Counted from the first letter of the stretch, positions 19,454 through 31,511 are shown. The stretch is 64,000 nt of DNA from Eutreptiella sp. 'Long Island Sound 2002' (GCA_964036045.1 OZ038383.1:33685394-33749393), one strand, 5' to 3'. The notes: a model not told the origin generated them from the sequence alone. A program made the numbers and translations.

Positions 19454-20487
19454 TCAGCGCCCTGAGCTCTCCCCTGATGCGTTTTGAGCGCTTGTGAGGC
19501 CGACGAATCGTCCCTTACTTGCTTGCTCTCTTCCATCTTTCGGTGATGAAGTGGCCATATACCCCCCCCTGCTGAATCCAGAGGAGGATGGCCCCTCTCT
19601 TCTTTTATTCGTCACTCACCCCCCTGCTGAATCCTTGGGAAACCAGGTAGGGCGACTGACCTTCATTTTTCTGAGCTCTTGGGGCCTTGAAGCCCATACG
19701 ACGTTGCGCAACGGATGCCGCTGTCATCGGCATTGCGATTTTTTTGGTGTGTGGTCTGGTTCCATGGCATTTGCGGAATCCAGACCAGTCGACGTGTGTC
19801 TCGAGACTATATATGCCTGAACTCAGGCGTTATCCTGTCCATCCTCCTGCATTTGCCTTATCCTGACCGTGGCGTGGTTTGGCACTCTGTTCTGAGTGTG
19901 TTTACACGCCTGTTTACCCAAATTGTTGCTTGTTTTTCTGCCCTCCAGGATATGTGCATCTGTATGTTAAGTGTCATCAGCCCATCGCTGAGGGATGGAC
20001 TGTTTTTCACCACGAATCGGGATACAGAGGCGCCTTGAGTCGCCGTGTACATGTTCTTACAGCCTGGTCCAGCCTGGACCAGTACTTGATTACAGATTCT
20101 ACTGTTTGAGTGCCCGTGATACCGTGTTGCCCTATTCGCTGTGATGTGTGGAGATCCTGATGGCGCCAGGCGGGAAGCCCAGTTGCCTGACTACACTCCC
20201 AGCGGTCCGCCACTGTCAGTCCCAGTGTGAGCCTACCGATTTGCAGACGCACTTGCATTCGGATGGCGGCCTCCGGTGCTCCTGACCTCGGTCAGTCTGC
20301 CTGGGAAACTGGTGGTTTGAGGAGTCGACGCCTCCGCCCACACTGCATGAGGACTCCCTCATGTATGGCCTTCGTGGTAATAGGGCGAGGGAAAAGACGG
20401 CCTTGACGCCCGATCCCTTCAGGACGAGTTCCCTTACGATTTGGGGTTCGTAAGGAGTTCGACTATGGCACTCTGGACTCGCGTCGT

Positions 20488-20829
20488 ATGGATATGGACA
20501 TGGTGCGCCCGAGGAAGGACCCGTGGGGACTCTCCCCAGTCGGCGGGCCTTGGGAAGCTTGGGGTAGCCTGATGGATCTTTGTGGTCGCTCTCGACTTGT
20601 GGGGCCACCTCGGCCGTCGTGTGACGCCTATGTTGGCCGTGTATGCCACTGCCACTGTGGTGGTGACCGTAGCAGCCGGCACCCGGTGCGCCTGGTATGG
20701 GTTAACGGGTCCCTTGGATGCCGAACAATCGCCGCCAGGACCCGGGACTTGATACTTGATACTATACATGTGCTACGAGCTGTTACAGCAGCATACCTAT
20801 CCCACTGTGGGATACCTATCTTACTGTGA
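20488..20829 (+). CDS. Small ORF between pol and 3' LTR, also open in copy C
   Basis: A 113-codon frame starts ATGGATATGGACATGG. Copy C has a frame of equal length at 59107-59448, differing mainly by substitutions, with DMVRPRKDPWGLSP and a Cys/His-rich stretch (CHCHCGGDRSSRHPVRLVW in A) recognisable in both. In C the first codon is GTG, with an in-frame ATG two codons later. I recognise no domain. The position is where some elements carry an extra gene, but an open frame by chance in a short, GC-rich stretch is also plausible. Confidence 0.3.
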   Translation: MDMDMVRPRKDPWGLSPVGGPWEAWGSLMDLCGRSRLVGPPRPSCDAYVGRVCHCHCGGDRSSRHPVRLVWVNGSLGCRTIAARTRDLILDTIHVLRAVTAAYLSHCGIPILL

Positions 20830-20933
20830 CTTACTGAAGTGAGGATGTGACACCCCCCCCCCCCTTTCAGGGAGTGGTCCTGGGTACCCGCTGCCATGCG
20901 TGGGTGTTATCGAGCCCCCCCAGGGTTTGCTCT

Positions 20934-20944
20934 AAGGAGGGGGG
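20934..20944 (+). other. Polypurine tract of element A
   Basis: AAGGAGGGGGG directly abuts the TG of the 3' LTR. Copy C has AAGGAGGGGGA at 59562-59572 in the same place. It is the expected primer site for plus-strand DNA synthesis. Confidence 0.85.
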
Positions 20945-23890
20945 TGAAGCGGTACCCAGAACCCCATGGCCAGGTTACGGCATACAACCGGTCTCCGGTC
21001 CACTAACCCCATGCACGGCGTGTTCCGTGCCGTGAAGCCCCGCATCGGCAACCGATGCACCGCCAGCGGAGATTTGTGTATCAGAATATCAGGAATCAAC
21101 AGGGTTTTATTTTCATATTGTTTCCGTCAATTTTTACGCTTCCGTTCCGATACTCACTGTTTTGACTGCTGGCGGTTGGTTCGCGACTTTACCGTAACCG
21201 CCAGTTTAACTGTTTATAATGGAAATTTTAACGCAATCCGTCACGAAGGCTCCAAAGTCGCCAGGAACTGCATGGATGCTTCCGCAATTTTCATAATTAA
21301 TACTCGCAACCTTGATCCGAATTTTTCAGCATGTCGAAATCGGATTTTCTACTTCGACATCCCCGCACTTGATTTGACCTCCTCCGAGTGGACCTACGTG
21401 CTTCCGTATGCACGAATCAACTTTCCTTTTATCTTGCCCTCCATTTGTCTTAAAGATATGGGCAAAACAAAGTTGATTCGTGAGGCCACTTGTGAAGGTC
21501 ATATCTCGTGTTGCTTGCGAGGAATGACAATAAGGAAACGTGGGACGTATTCACAATACTCCCGACGTACTTTAGGAAGCTTTATATGCCTTGCGTTTCC
21601 ACACATGCGCGCTAGTGTAATGGATCATGGTCAAGAGCGTAGAGTTTGCGTTATAACTCTTTGGCCATGATATTGCGTGCGTTAAGATAACTTTCGAGTG
21701 TAGCGCGCAAGTGTTGGTGTTGCATAGGAACTCTCCTTGAGTTCCTATGAGCGATTGACACAAAGTTATGCCCTTGGAGGGGCATGACATATCATGGTGG
21801 GAGCTGCCTTTTTGGGCAATATGTGGTATGTGCCATGTGTTATGTTGCGTGCCCATTTGGCGGGTCCATTGCTCCAAGACAAGCCCGCCAATGGACCTCA
21901 TATTGTGCAAGCCCCTTCTCCATACTCCCTATGATCAATCGCAAGCCTAACCTTCGTGAAGGGAGGCTTGTGTGGTGAACCCGAAGCGATGCGTTGGGAG
22001 CAAAGTGTGTGTTTTACAATTTTCCATATTTTCATGTGCCCACTTGGGAAGTAGCGCTTGTAACCTTTCATGGCGCCCCAAGTGGAGCACATAAGTGGGA
22101 TCGAAGGTCATTGGTGTCAAGTCATTGTGTTTAGAAGGATTAGTTGATTGCACGATCCAAGCCAAAGATATTATAATATAATTGTGCACCTTTCAATGCA
22201 CTTTTGTGTGTCTTTGTGCTAATTTTGCCATTTTTGGCTCGGCATGATGTCAAGTGGCGACCGTATATCTCAACGTGGCGCTCAATTGACATCATGACCC
22301 AAGTATGATATGAGGGTACATACTTCGGTGCCCAACATATCTTGAACCCGGCGAATAACTCCTCTTAGGCTTGGCATACCGTGGCCGCCATGTTGGCGAT
22401 TTGGGACTATCCCAAATCATGGGCTTACTTGGCGACCCTGCCATTCCCAATATCGGAGGAGTTGGGCGACGCCCAAAAGATACGTTGGACCAATATGACT
22501 TGATACCAATCCTATGGCACACTCCGGTGCGAGTCAGGCATGTGCCTCATTTGCCCCAACCATGAGTGTGCGCATGTTTGGCCATTCTGAGCATTTTTCC
22601 ACTTTTGCTGCCCGCCGTGCACTATGTTCTAACCCTCGTGCACGCCGGACGCATGGACCAATGGACCATATATGACATGGGTGTTATGGGTAATGGTCCC
22701 CATGGTCCACACACCACGTGGGCGAAGCGGAGCCGCCTTCGTTAAGGCGCTAGGCCAAATTGGGTATGGGCAACTTTGCCATTTTTGCATTTGTGGACCC
22801 AATTGGGATCGTCACCACGCCGAGTGGCATCGAGATCTTTGAGGGCCAAGTGCATGGGAGTCTTCATTGGACTCCTGGTGAATCGTGTATGGAATGGCGA
22901 ATCCGATCTCCAAGCCGGCGTGGAGATATACTATTGGGAGCACACCGAATTTCGGTTCATTTCAAGCAGCCAAAATGACCCAATTTTGGGACCCCAATTT
23001 CCCCCTTCCGTGTGGTCAATTGGCGGCCCCATTTCTCTAAGCCCATAGGGAGCCCGGACCTAAATCTACGTTGTACACTCAGATAGAAGTCCTAGGTCCT
23101 GCCTCCTACCCTGTGAGCCATTGGCCTTACCTTGGCCGAGCGAGCCACGCGTGGGAATGACGCCAATTTTGGTGATTTTGGCATCATGACCCCACGTGAC
23201 TCATCCGTGGTGCCCTGATGCCGGAACCTCAGAGGGAACCAGGTTGGGTGAGGGTTCCAGAGAGTTCATACTCGAAGGGCATAGGGTCAGTTGCCTCGTC
23301 CCTACCTCTGGCGGGTCCGGACGAGAGGTCAATTTTGGAGTTTTTCAAGCTAATATCAGTTTGGGCTGAAACAGCCCATTTTCAGCTACCAACTCCTGGG
23401 TGATAATGGCGGGGCCATATCTCTGGCTCAGAGTGGAGTTGGGACCTGCCATTAAGGGAGCATAGGGAGCCACTGTCGGTTGGCCTTGGAGCCCCTTGGT
23501 TCCCAGGAACTCGCCTGTGGCTGGGCGGGACACCCCCCCTGTTGGCAGGGTTTCAGGGTCCGGACTGAGCAGGGCATGGGTTGTGTTTGAGCCCCCGCCC
23601 CCATCAGCCACTGAGAGGGTCGGACCTGGGATTGGGATATGAGTTGGGACTAAGTGTCTATTGTCCCTTGATGCCCTTACCCCAGTCCAGTCTTAACCCC
23701 ATGTGTACATATCCTGATGTGTTGCTGTACATACTTTCGTTCCCTCTTTGCAGAGTGGCAAGGATTCTGAAACGCTTTGTCACATGACACGAGCGTATTG
23801 ATGCCCTTGTGAGCGTAGTGCCTTGCCTGCCTGCTCACCTGTGCGTGTCACCGCAGCGTCCCGTGGCCGGCCCCCCACGGGAACGCGTCA
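20945..23890 (+). repeat. 3' LTR of element A (2946 bp)
   Basis: It pairs with 6749-9653, with the same TGAAGCGG start and GCGTCA end. It carries 41 bases near 22649-22690 that are absent from the 5' copy. The differences between the two copies (about 59) exceed those between the surrounding B repeats, although A lies inside B. Confidence 0.95.
20966..21670 (+). CDS. Doubtful 234-codon ORF inside the 3' LTR
   Basis: This is the second copy of the LTR frame at 6770-7474, of equal length. It differs by six amino-acid-changing substitutions and no silent ones that I can see. There is no recognisable domain, so it is probably not a gene. Confidence 0.15.
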   Translation: MARLRHTTGLRSTNPMHGVFRAVKPRIGNRCTASGDLCIRISGINRVLFSYCFRQFLRFRSDTHCFDCWRLVRDFTVTASLTVYNGNFNAIRHEGSKVARNCMDASAIFIINTRNLDPNFSACRNRIFYFDIPALDLTSSEWTYVLPYARINFPFILPSICLKDMGKTKLIREATCEGHISCCLRGMTIRKRGTYSQYSRRTLGSFICLAFPHMRASVMDHGQERRVCVITLWP

Positions 23891-23894
23891 GTAC
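23891..23894. repeat. 4-bp target-site duplication GTAC (right copy)
   Basis: It matches 6745-6748, immediately outside the CA end of the 3' LTR. Confidence 0.9.
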
Positions 23895-24484
23895 GAGATC
23901 GAGAGTTGACTAGGAGTAACCGCACGAGACGTCCTGCCACCCTCAAGGTAGGGGACCTTGTGCTGGTACACCATTCCTGATTGCCCATTTGGCCCCGCAA
24001 CTGTCTGCAGGACCCCTACTTTGGGCCTTATCGTATTAGAAAAATAGATGGATCTAGGATCCATGTGACGTGCAGTCCCCGCCTAGGTGGAGAGATGCTG
24101 TGTGCACCTAATCAGCTGAGACATTACCACTCGCCTGACGACCTTTCCACGGACGAGTCGCGTCTGTCTGATAGAGAGGTCGAGCGCAGCGACCTAGAGA
24201 ACGCTGCCAACACTGAGGAGGCAGACAAACTCGAAGAGATGACTGCCAATGAGATGGCAGTCGATGGCTACTACGGGGTTGCGGGTATTGCACGCCACGA
24301 GCATAAACAGAGGTCGAAATTTCTTACCCTGTGGGACGGCTATAGGCTCTCTGAGGCGACCTGAGAACCAATGTCCGCCTTTTCTCAGCCAGATGGGAGT
24401 ATCAACCCCATGTTTCGCTGAGCACAACAAGGGACAGCTACTAACCCGTGCTGAGACTCTTTCCCAGAGGAAGAAGAAACACTA
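23895..24484 (+). pseudogene. Element B integrase C-terminus and chromodomain-like end (right part)
   Basis: It continues the fragment at 6652-6748 after excision of A. It parallels element 2 at 51651-52244: the KVGDLVLVHHS stretch, WPRNCLQDPYF, DGSRIHV.CSPRLGG, the acidic linker and the chromodomain-like FLTLWDGYRLSEAT. A TGA interrupts the frame just before LPIWPRN (near 23978), and a second TGA (24362-24364) replaces the tryptophan of the chromodomain WEP motif. It therefore cannot give a full protein. The right B repeat begins within 40 bp after the end. Confidence 0.85.
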
Positions 24485-25846
24485 ATCTCCTTGTGCCTAT
24501 GTATTAACTGTTTTCCACCGTCCCAGGGGCAGTGAACACTCCTGTGCTGAGTAGTTAGGCCTACTCAGTGTGTGCCAGGACAGGTTCAGAACTCCTGTAG
24601 AGCTGCAGTTATGGTGAATGTACTAACTCCCACCCTCAATCGGGTTCGGCACTCCAAACACCTACACATCCGCTGCTTGCGGAGTACTGCTCCTGCCCTG
24701 GCTGTGCCCTGCAGTCCGATGCCTATGGTTACCAGCGTGAGCCAGATGGCCGCTTATCAGGTTTGCAGCCACCCAGCGAGTGTGTGCCTTGTTGACCATG
24801 TGTTGTATGGGAACTGCCCTGATGTAATGACCTTGGGGAGCCAACGAAGAACGGTGGCTTTCTACACCAGGAGGGAATGACAAGCAAGCTGCTATGAAGC
24901 AAGGGGTGTCCACCCTCCTTGGGAACAAGCGTGCCCACAGTTAGGACCCCTGACAGGTTCAGACCCGTGGGGTTCTACCCTTCCTTACCGCGTTACCATA
25001 CAGCCATACCCCTAAGTGTCGTACGTATGTCTGTATGTGTCTCACTTCACTCCCCTGGCGTGGCTCCTGGAGACCTGCCTTCGCTGATGCAGACCGAAGG
25101 TCCTAATCAGGTACTATTACCACTCCTATGGCGCCCAATTTCCGTGCTGGCGCGTATCCTTTGGGGAAGACGGCAAAAGCCCTACCTACTAGAGGGGAGG
25201 GGTGGCCAAGTGTGCTAAGGGCGTACAAAACGCTCATTTTTCTAAGGGCCAAAAACTAACACACTCCCCTGCCCACGAGGAAAAGCACGCGGGACAGGAA
25301 CCACAAGGCTACACTCACTAATGCCAGCACCAGCCTTCGAAGGCAGGGTGAGTACAACCGCACTCAGTCCCTACCAGACTTGCTGACCCTAACCCCTACA
25401 CACGCCACTGGGTGGTCGTGGCAAAGAAGTCACGAGCCCTACTGGCTCCCCTGTGAAATGGCAAGAGAACACAGCGCTACTAAGCGACTGTGGCCTAACA
25501 GGGACGTCACCAGCTGTTTCCTTGTCGGGGCTTGGAGGGAAGGAGTGCTCTGTATGCGTGCATAGCGCGTATGACGATGAGGTCAGACTGTCCTCGCCAC
25601 TCCTGCCTGAGGTACAGATTGTTGATTGTGTGATCTGCACCCTTTTTAGCGTGGACAGAAAAATTCAAAGTCGCCGAGGGCAACTGCTGCTGCACCAATC
25701 ACCCTGACCTCTCCCACATGTAAAGCAAAGGCCGATGAGCCCTGGTTAGCAGCTGAGGAACCAAGCCAGCCTCCACGTATTATACGCTTCTCAGGGTGAC
25801 CTATAATACGCTGTCCTCTAACCAGGCCGCAAGCAAGCAAGCTTAA

Positions 25847-25886
25847 GGGCTCCGTCCGTTCTCTTATAGAACATAGGGCGGAGCCC
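25847..25886. other. Nested hairpin, right B repeat
   Basis: It is the same structure as at 1326-1365. One C-to-T change in the left arm converts a G-C pair to G-U. Confidence 0.55.
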
Positions 25887-27052
25887 TGGGTAGCCTAAGA
25901 AAGAGCTATACCATGTGCATTGCGCGTGGCGTATATCCCTTTAAGGCATCGTGTGTATGCAGGGAAGGGACGTGATTGACTGTACTCTCCCTCCTACCAT
26001 TAACCCACAACAACCAATCAACCATGTGACTCAACCAGGTGGTGAGCTCCTCCTGGGCTTACCTACTATACTCACCACGCATCATGTGAATACCGAAAGG
26101 AACAGGAACGCAAAACGACCCTAAGCGTTTAAATAACCCTACGGCGAATTGTAAACAACCCTAGGTGATTAATGCATCGTGTATCATGCATGCCCTTCTT
26201 ACCTTGTTTCCTGCAGAAGAAGGACAGGAATGGCGAACAACAGCACAGCGCAAAGCAAGCCTACGCGTTCTGAGCAACCCTATTTTAGCCCTACGGTAAC
26301 ACGAACACGAGCCAGTACTTTCCTCTTTGACCTGTGAAGAGAAGAGAAGAGGGGATTGAGACACAGGGAAAGCGCCACAACGTGTAAATGCGCAGATTAG
26401 GCGCATGCGTCGCGAGCACAGCGCATACACTAAGCCTACGTGCGCGCTGCGTGCTCCATTCGTATCACATACCTTTCATTTTCTTTCTGACCTGTGCAGA
26501 GCAAGGAAAGTCAACGCCCAAAACCCCAACAAAAGCAACGGTGAAAACCCTGGCGCTTTAGCGAAACTATGAACACGAACGCAATGCATGCGTGTGACAT
26601 GACACTAACATACGTGAGAGGTGGGTTGTCCACCTGCTCTGTTGTGTAGGTTTCTGTACAATTCGTTTTCCTAAAGTTTATAAGATTTTTGATGCAACTA
26701 TGCAAAAATTTCTTTCCAAAGCTTTAAAAACCACGGCTCATACCTTCTTTTTCTGGAGCTGTTTACGCTTTGCCAACTCCTTTTCAGAGTCCGCTCCTGT
26801 GGCACTTGTCTGCGACTTCAACGTTTGACCAAAGAATGACGATTTCTAATGCTACTTCGTCAGTTTTTAGCGATTTGACTTCCTAAATTGTTAACCTCTT
26901 CGCTAAACCACAGGACTCACTCCCTGTTGGTTCCATTTTCCATTTTTTTCGGCTCCTGGACTCTTGTGCTGTCCATCGGGAGTATTGCTCCACCCTGGCC
27001 CTAGGTCAGGATGTTTACTAAAACGCTGTTTATACAGCGATCGCCGTTCGCA

Positions 27053-27133
27053 TTAGAGCATTCGACTGTACCCTAGTGGGCAAGCATGTGTGCTCTAGGG
27101 AGGGAGTCCTGGGTTCAAACCCCACTACCCCCA
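27053..27133 (+). other. tRNA-like remnant, right B repeat
   Basis: It is identical in its key parts to 2531-2611. The B-box match GGTTCAAACCC lies at 27112-27122. It is a remnant, not a functional tRNA gene. Confidence 0.4.
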
Positions 27134-28462
27134 CATTTTTACCAAACGTCTTCGCCGCACGCTGGCGACGTTTGAGGAATGTTCCATCAAAGAGACATCG
27201 CTCACGGTACATTATATTGTTTTTCAAGGGTACCTACAGTGTGATAGCCTTGTATGAAGTGATGAAAGTGTCTTTGGCTGGTTCAATGCATTTTCTGAGG
27301 CAATTTTGGGGAAATTTGAGCCTTTTTCCTTCATCGTACTAGCTTGATCAACTCTAGGGGGGAGTAAGAAAAAGTCACTGCCATGTCTTTTTTGGGGGAC
27401 TTGATCCAGGCTTACCCCCCCCAAAAAACATTTTGTTGATGTTGAGACTAGCTTAATCATTTTTGTCTTTCTTTTGAAGTTTGAAGTACACTTTCTCAAG
27501 GTAACTAGGGTTATAACCCTAGCCCCCCATGAAGTTCACCCCTACCACTCAACTGAGCGGAGGTATTCTCCTTCATGCAGGTTATACCGAAATAAAGTAG
27601 GCACTTCATGCCTAAGGCCTTGTAGCCTAAGCCTAGTAGTTCCCCACCTCATGACCCCTATGCTCAATTGATTCTACCACTTATTGTGGTTCTACTTTAT
27701 AACTGTTTCCGAATTCAGTTGCTTGGCCAAGCCATATCCTGTGTCTGGCCTAATTCCTATGCCCCAGATTCCTAACCAACTCCATTTCATCCAAAACAGT
27801 GCACATGAAGTGCTTGGTGCTATCTTGGAGGCCTGAGTCTTGCCAGTTTTCACATTAAATCATCTATTTTGTTTAGAAGCCATTGGAGCTTTGTATTTAG
27901 AACTATTTCTGTCTATCTGCAGGCCCTCTTTGTTACACATGTTTTGATTGTGGAAGGAGTTATCCTGATTTGATTGATCCGGTGCCTGGACTTGTTCCAC
28001 ATTACCTTTGTGTGGACTTCATTTTGAGTTGTGGAAAATCAGCAATGGTTTTCAAAATCATATACATGGAACAAGCACAAGTGTGAGCAAACCAGAAACC
28101 TTTTCTCCTACTGCATCACGGTACAGCAACACAACACCGTCAAACGACCAGATCTCTGCGTGTACAATTGGAGGACCAGGCAGCGGCTCCCCACAACCCT
28201 CCACCACCCCGTGTCCTGCGGCACGAGGCATTGCACACAACTGACTGCCCCCGCAAGAGGCCAAACAGCCAGAAACGCCAGCAGACCGCATGCCAAGCAG
28301 AAGCGGAGCGCCACGATGCCAACCAAAAGAATCAAGCAGCACATAGCAATCTGACCCTCCTGATGATAGCTCCACGACTGTCTAAATTGTCAGGGTCCAT
28401 CCAAGCATGCCAGAGTGCCTCTACTATCCAGGGGTGCATCACCATGGCAGCCACCCACACCA

Positions 28463-28703
28463 ACCCAGTGTGGGTCAACCAAGGCCAGCCTAGCATGCGG
28501 GCCCTGGTCAGGCTGGATCACATACAGATCAGCAAGAAAGAGAGGAGGAGCCAGGCCCTGAAAGGTCCATACCACTCCTCACAGTATCAATCACCACCGA
28601 TCTGAGCACCAGGACCCACCTTGCGCCGGATTATGCACCAGTCACCTACTCCAACAGCTGCGGATCCCCTCCAACAACGGGGGCATGTAGAAACTGAAGA
28701 CAC
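28463..28703. other. Unassigned 241-bp spacer between elements B and D
   Basis: The sequence after the B repeat shows no similarity to the rest of the window. A frame open from 28168 crosses into it and stops at 28605, which is not evidence of a gene. It is probably the original flank into which D's LTR inserted, or a remnant of an older element. Confidence 0.4.
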
Positions 28704-31511
28704 TGAAGCGGTACCCAGGACCCCATGGCCCATATGGAAAATATCTGACCTTCCTCCTCACTCACGGCCATTACCGGTCTTGCTCGTGGAGACATGTCTT
28801 CTCCAGTGCTTTGGGAACCGGGAAGGGACCAATGTGAGATCTAACCTTCCCAATTGATCAAATCCATCAGGAATTACAGTTCTTCCATTTTTGTGATCGA
28901 ATCATGCGGGAAATCCATTGAAATCGTTTCTTCTGACCCGATTCACAGCCGCTGTGAAAATGCCGCACGTCGTCGCCTGCGCGCGATACGGGGACGGCTT
29001 TCCATTGCGATTTTTGTTTGGACTTTTTCTCCTGTACCTTTAAGAGTAGAAAGGAAGTTAAGGGCTGGATCTGTAGGGTTTTCTACGTACTTTCATCTGG
29101 TGTGCTGACCAGAACGTTTCGCCGCCGCGTCTTGGAGAACATTTACGCGCAATCTTTTCCGTCCTGTGACCGAACTCATGGTTACCAAGGACCACAAGTT
29201 CCGATCAAACGCAACATTCCCCCCCCATGCCTTCCTTTCATGCCCATTCCACATGCGCATTTCACATCCTTTGGGGAAGCGACTTATGAGTGGGATTTGG
29301 GGCACTTAAGAGTGCGAAAAGCCCCAGTTTGTATCGTGCGCAAAAGGTATCTTTATGTACTTATGAGCATGAAAGGAAATGACGTAATGCATTGCTCCGA
29401 AGATCAAAAGCCCGAGGACATTTTTGATTCTTCAGCTAACTGAACGATGGCTCCACGCAATTCAATGCGTACCAAAACATGGTGGCTTGAAACGACGACT
29501 TTTCCTGTAAAATTTGGCTAAAATGGCCGTGGCGGCAAGCCTCGCTCTCGGAGCCAACAGCAAATTGAGCCGCGATTCAAGGCGATATAGAACGTAGAGA
29601 CCACAAACAATATCGTGCATAGCTTGTCTCATTTTTGCAAGCTTATGTATTGACTTATATGATATTACCTTGTGAGCAAGCGTGCCATTTCTTCACTTTG
29701 CACACGTGCCCATATGCATGCACGATTGACTTGGGATCCACAGGGCAACTTGACACATAGTAAGCATGTTTGTAAACACTCACTACGGGTCCTTCAATTT
29801 AGCCATATGCCATATTATATGGGCTTTGGTGCTCCGTGGGTATATACGTCCCAATATGGGCATTGTGGCCCTGTTTCTCACCTTTCGTGTGCTCCAAGGG
29901 TCGGAGTGTTGAAATGTTTTTCTAATGCCTTGAACGTGAAACCTTGTTACTAAAGCAATTTAATACTTTGGGTTACCTCAATGCAAACGCCCAAAGCCCA
30001 TTTCCCTTGGGAACCAGAGATACACTTTTTGGAGTGGCCACTTTTGGGACGATTAACCTCCTTTGGACCAAAATGGTCTCCAACTCCTTCTCCCCCTGAT
30101 TTCAGCCCCACGGTTCTGTGCGCCCGGTATCCAAGGTTAAGGGCTATTTGGAAAGGGTACAGGAACCCGCTTCAAATAGGCTATGTCCCCATGTATCCTC
30201 GCCTTGGAATGGGAGATCCATGGGTGACCCAATATGGGGTATGTTACTGCTTGCCATTTTTCGCGTGCTATTTTTCCGCTAAGGGGAAAAGTAGCTAGAA
30301 GCAACCTGGAGGGTCACTATGGTGTAATCATTGGGACCTAAATCCCATGTATCTATAGCATCCTTGCTTAGATTATTGCCCATCATCGTCACGGAGATAT
30401 GGGATGGTGACTGTGGGCGGTTTCGGCGAAATTTTGCCGTTTGCCATTCTAGGCGAAGATAGTAACACCAGATCTCCATGCAGCAAGGGACGGAGCCAGA
30501 AGAAAAATCGATTCGTGTAGCATACGAGCAAGGGTCAATCGTCCTATGTTTTGGTATTTGCTGCTACAGCATGACCTGGCAGGAGATATGGAACTTACAG
30601 TGCGGGCCACGGTGCTCCATTTTGCATGTCTTGCTTTTTTTTTGCCCCTTTCTTGGACCATCACCTCGCAGAGCAGCAGCAAGCCAACGTGACAGCAGCC
30701 AAACCCCGATGCACCGAATTAGAGGGGATATCAGGGCCCCTGAATCGAGGCTTGGCTCGACGAGATCGCCCCAAAAGCTCACCCTCGTTGGTAGCCCAAA
30801 ACAGCCGACTTTGCCAAATTTGGCGTCCTGAGCCCCCCGTGGCTCCAGGACGCCGGGAAATCTGAGTGAACCAGATCACATGGCGCCATTAGGGAGTTTC
30901 TACTCGAAGGGTTCAGGGTTTGTTGGTTCGCAGCTGCCGTCGTATGGCCGGAGCGAGAGGTCCATTTTCCAGTCTTTTGAGCCAGAATCAGGTTGGGCTG
31001 AAACAGCCCATTTTTTGCCCCCTCCTCTATGGGATGAGAACCGGGCCGTATCTCCGGCTCAGAAGGGGGTTGAGACGTGCCATCTGAGGGGCATGGGATG
31101 CTACTGACAGTTGGACCTGGAGCGAATTGGCTCTCAGAAACTGTTTTATGGTACGTCGAAACGCTCCTCCCACAGCAGGGTTCCAGGGACATTTCTCGGC
31201 AGGTTTGGGCTCTGTTTGAGCCCCGGCACCTGCGTGCGACAGGGGAGGTGGGACCTGGGTATTCGATACGATATCGGCCTGCATGTCCATCGCCCTGAGG
31301 TGCCGTTACCCCAAACACTGGCTTAGCCCACCTGTGTGTACATACCCTGATGTGTTGCTGTACATACTTTCGTTTTGTTGCACAGTGGCAAGGATCCTAC
31401 ATTGCGTTGTTTTCTGACGATGCCCTGAAAGCGCAGTGCTTTGCCTGCCTGGACTGCTTGCGCGTCCGCCCAAGCGTGACCCGTGGACAGGCCCCTGACG
31501 GTAACGCGTCA
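28704..31511 (+). repeat. LTR of element D (2808 bp)
   Basis: It begins TGAAGCGGTACCC and ends AACGCGTCA like LTR A. Its 3' third is alignable to A's (for example the phrase GGGCTGAAACAGCCCATTTT and the block at 31335-31374). Its middle resembles the C LTR at 59573-61462 more than A's. No second copy lies in the window. Confidence 0.8.

Larger units (their letters stand above)
19454..20944 (+). other. Element A region between pol and 3' LTR
   Basis: This is 1.5 kb of mostly non-coding DNA, colinear with 58239-59572 in copy C. It includes the shared phrase ACGTTGCGCAACGGATGCCG, a C-run at 20853-20864 and a polypurine tract at the end. A 113-codon frame is open in both copies (listed separately). 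Minus-strand frames seen here do not keep their phase between copies. Confidence 0.6.
6749..23890 (+). mobile_element. Element A: near-complete Ty3/gypsy chromovirus-type LTR retrotransposon
   Basis: The order is 5' LTR (6749-9653), leader, gag (10105-14462), pol (14432-19453), a 1.5-kb non-coding region, polypurine tract (20934-20944) and 3' LTR (20945-23890). It is bounded by the direct repeat GTAC at 6745-6748 and 23891-23894. The pol order protease-RT-RNase H-integrase-chromodomain is that of Ty3/gypsy chromoviruses. It interrupts the integrase gene of element B on the same strand. Pol has no internal stop and keeps its catalytic residues, but gag shows a phase change near 11040-11112. 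Whether it is still mobile cannot be told from sequence. Confidence 0.95.
24522..28462 (+). repeat. Right copy of the 3.9-kb terminal repeat of element B
   Basis: It pairs with 1-3941 (offset 24521-24522). It follows an integrase gene end, so it is in the 3' LTR position. It ends at ...CACACCA (28462) and is followed by unrelated sequence. The hairpin recurs at 25847-25886 and the tRNA-like segment at 27053-27133. Confidence 0.75.

Noticed and set aside
20216-20608. Minus-strand frame in the pol-LTR region, with a partial counterpart at 58706-59227
   Set aside because: Only the first part shares phase between copies, and indels shift the remainder, so selection for coding is not supported.
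28168-28605. 145-codon frame running from the right B repeat into the spacer
   Set aside because: The left B repeat carries the same frame but ends differently right after the repeat boundary, so the frame merely crosses a junction.
30779-31318. 179-codon minus-strand frame in LTR D
   Set aside because: The corresponding region of LTR A does not keep this frame, and no domain is visible.
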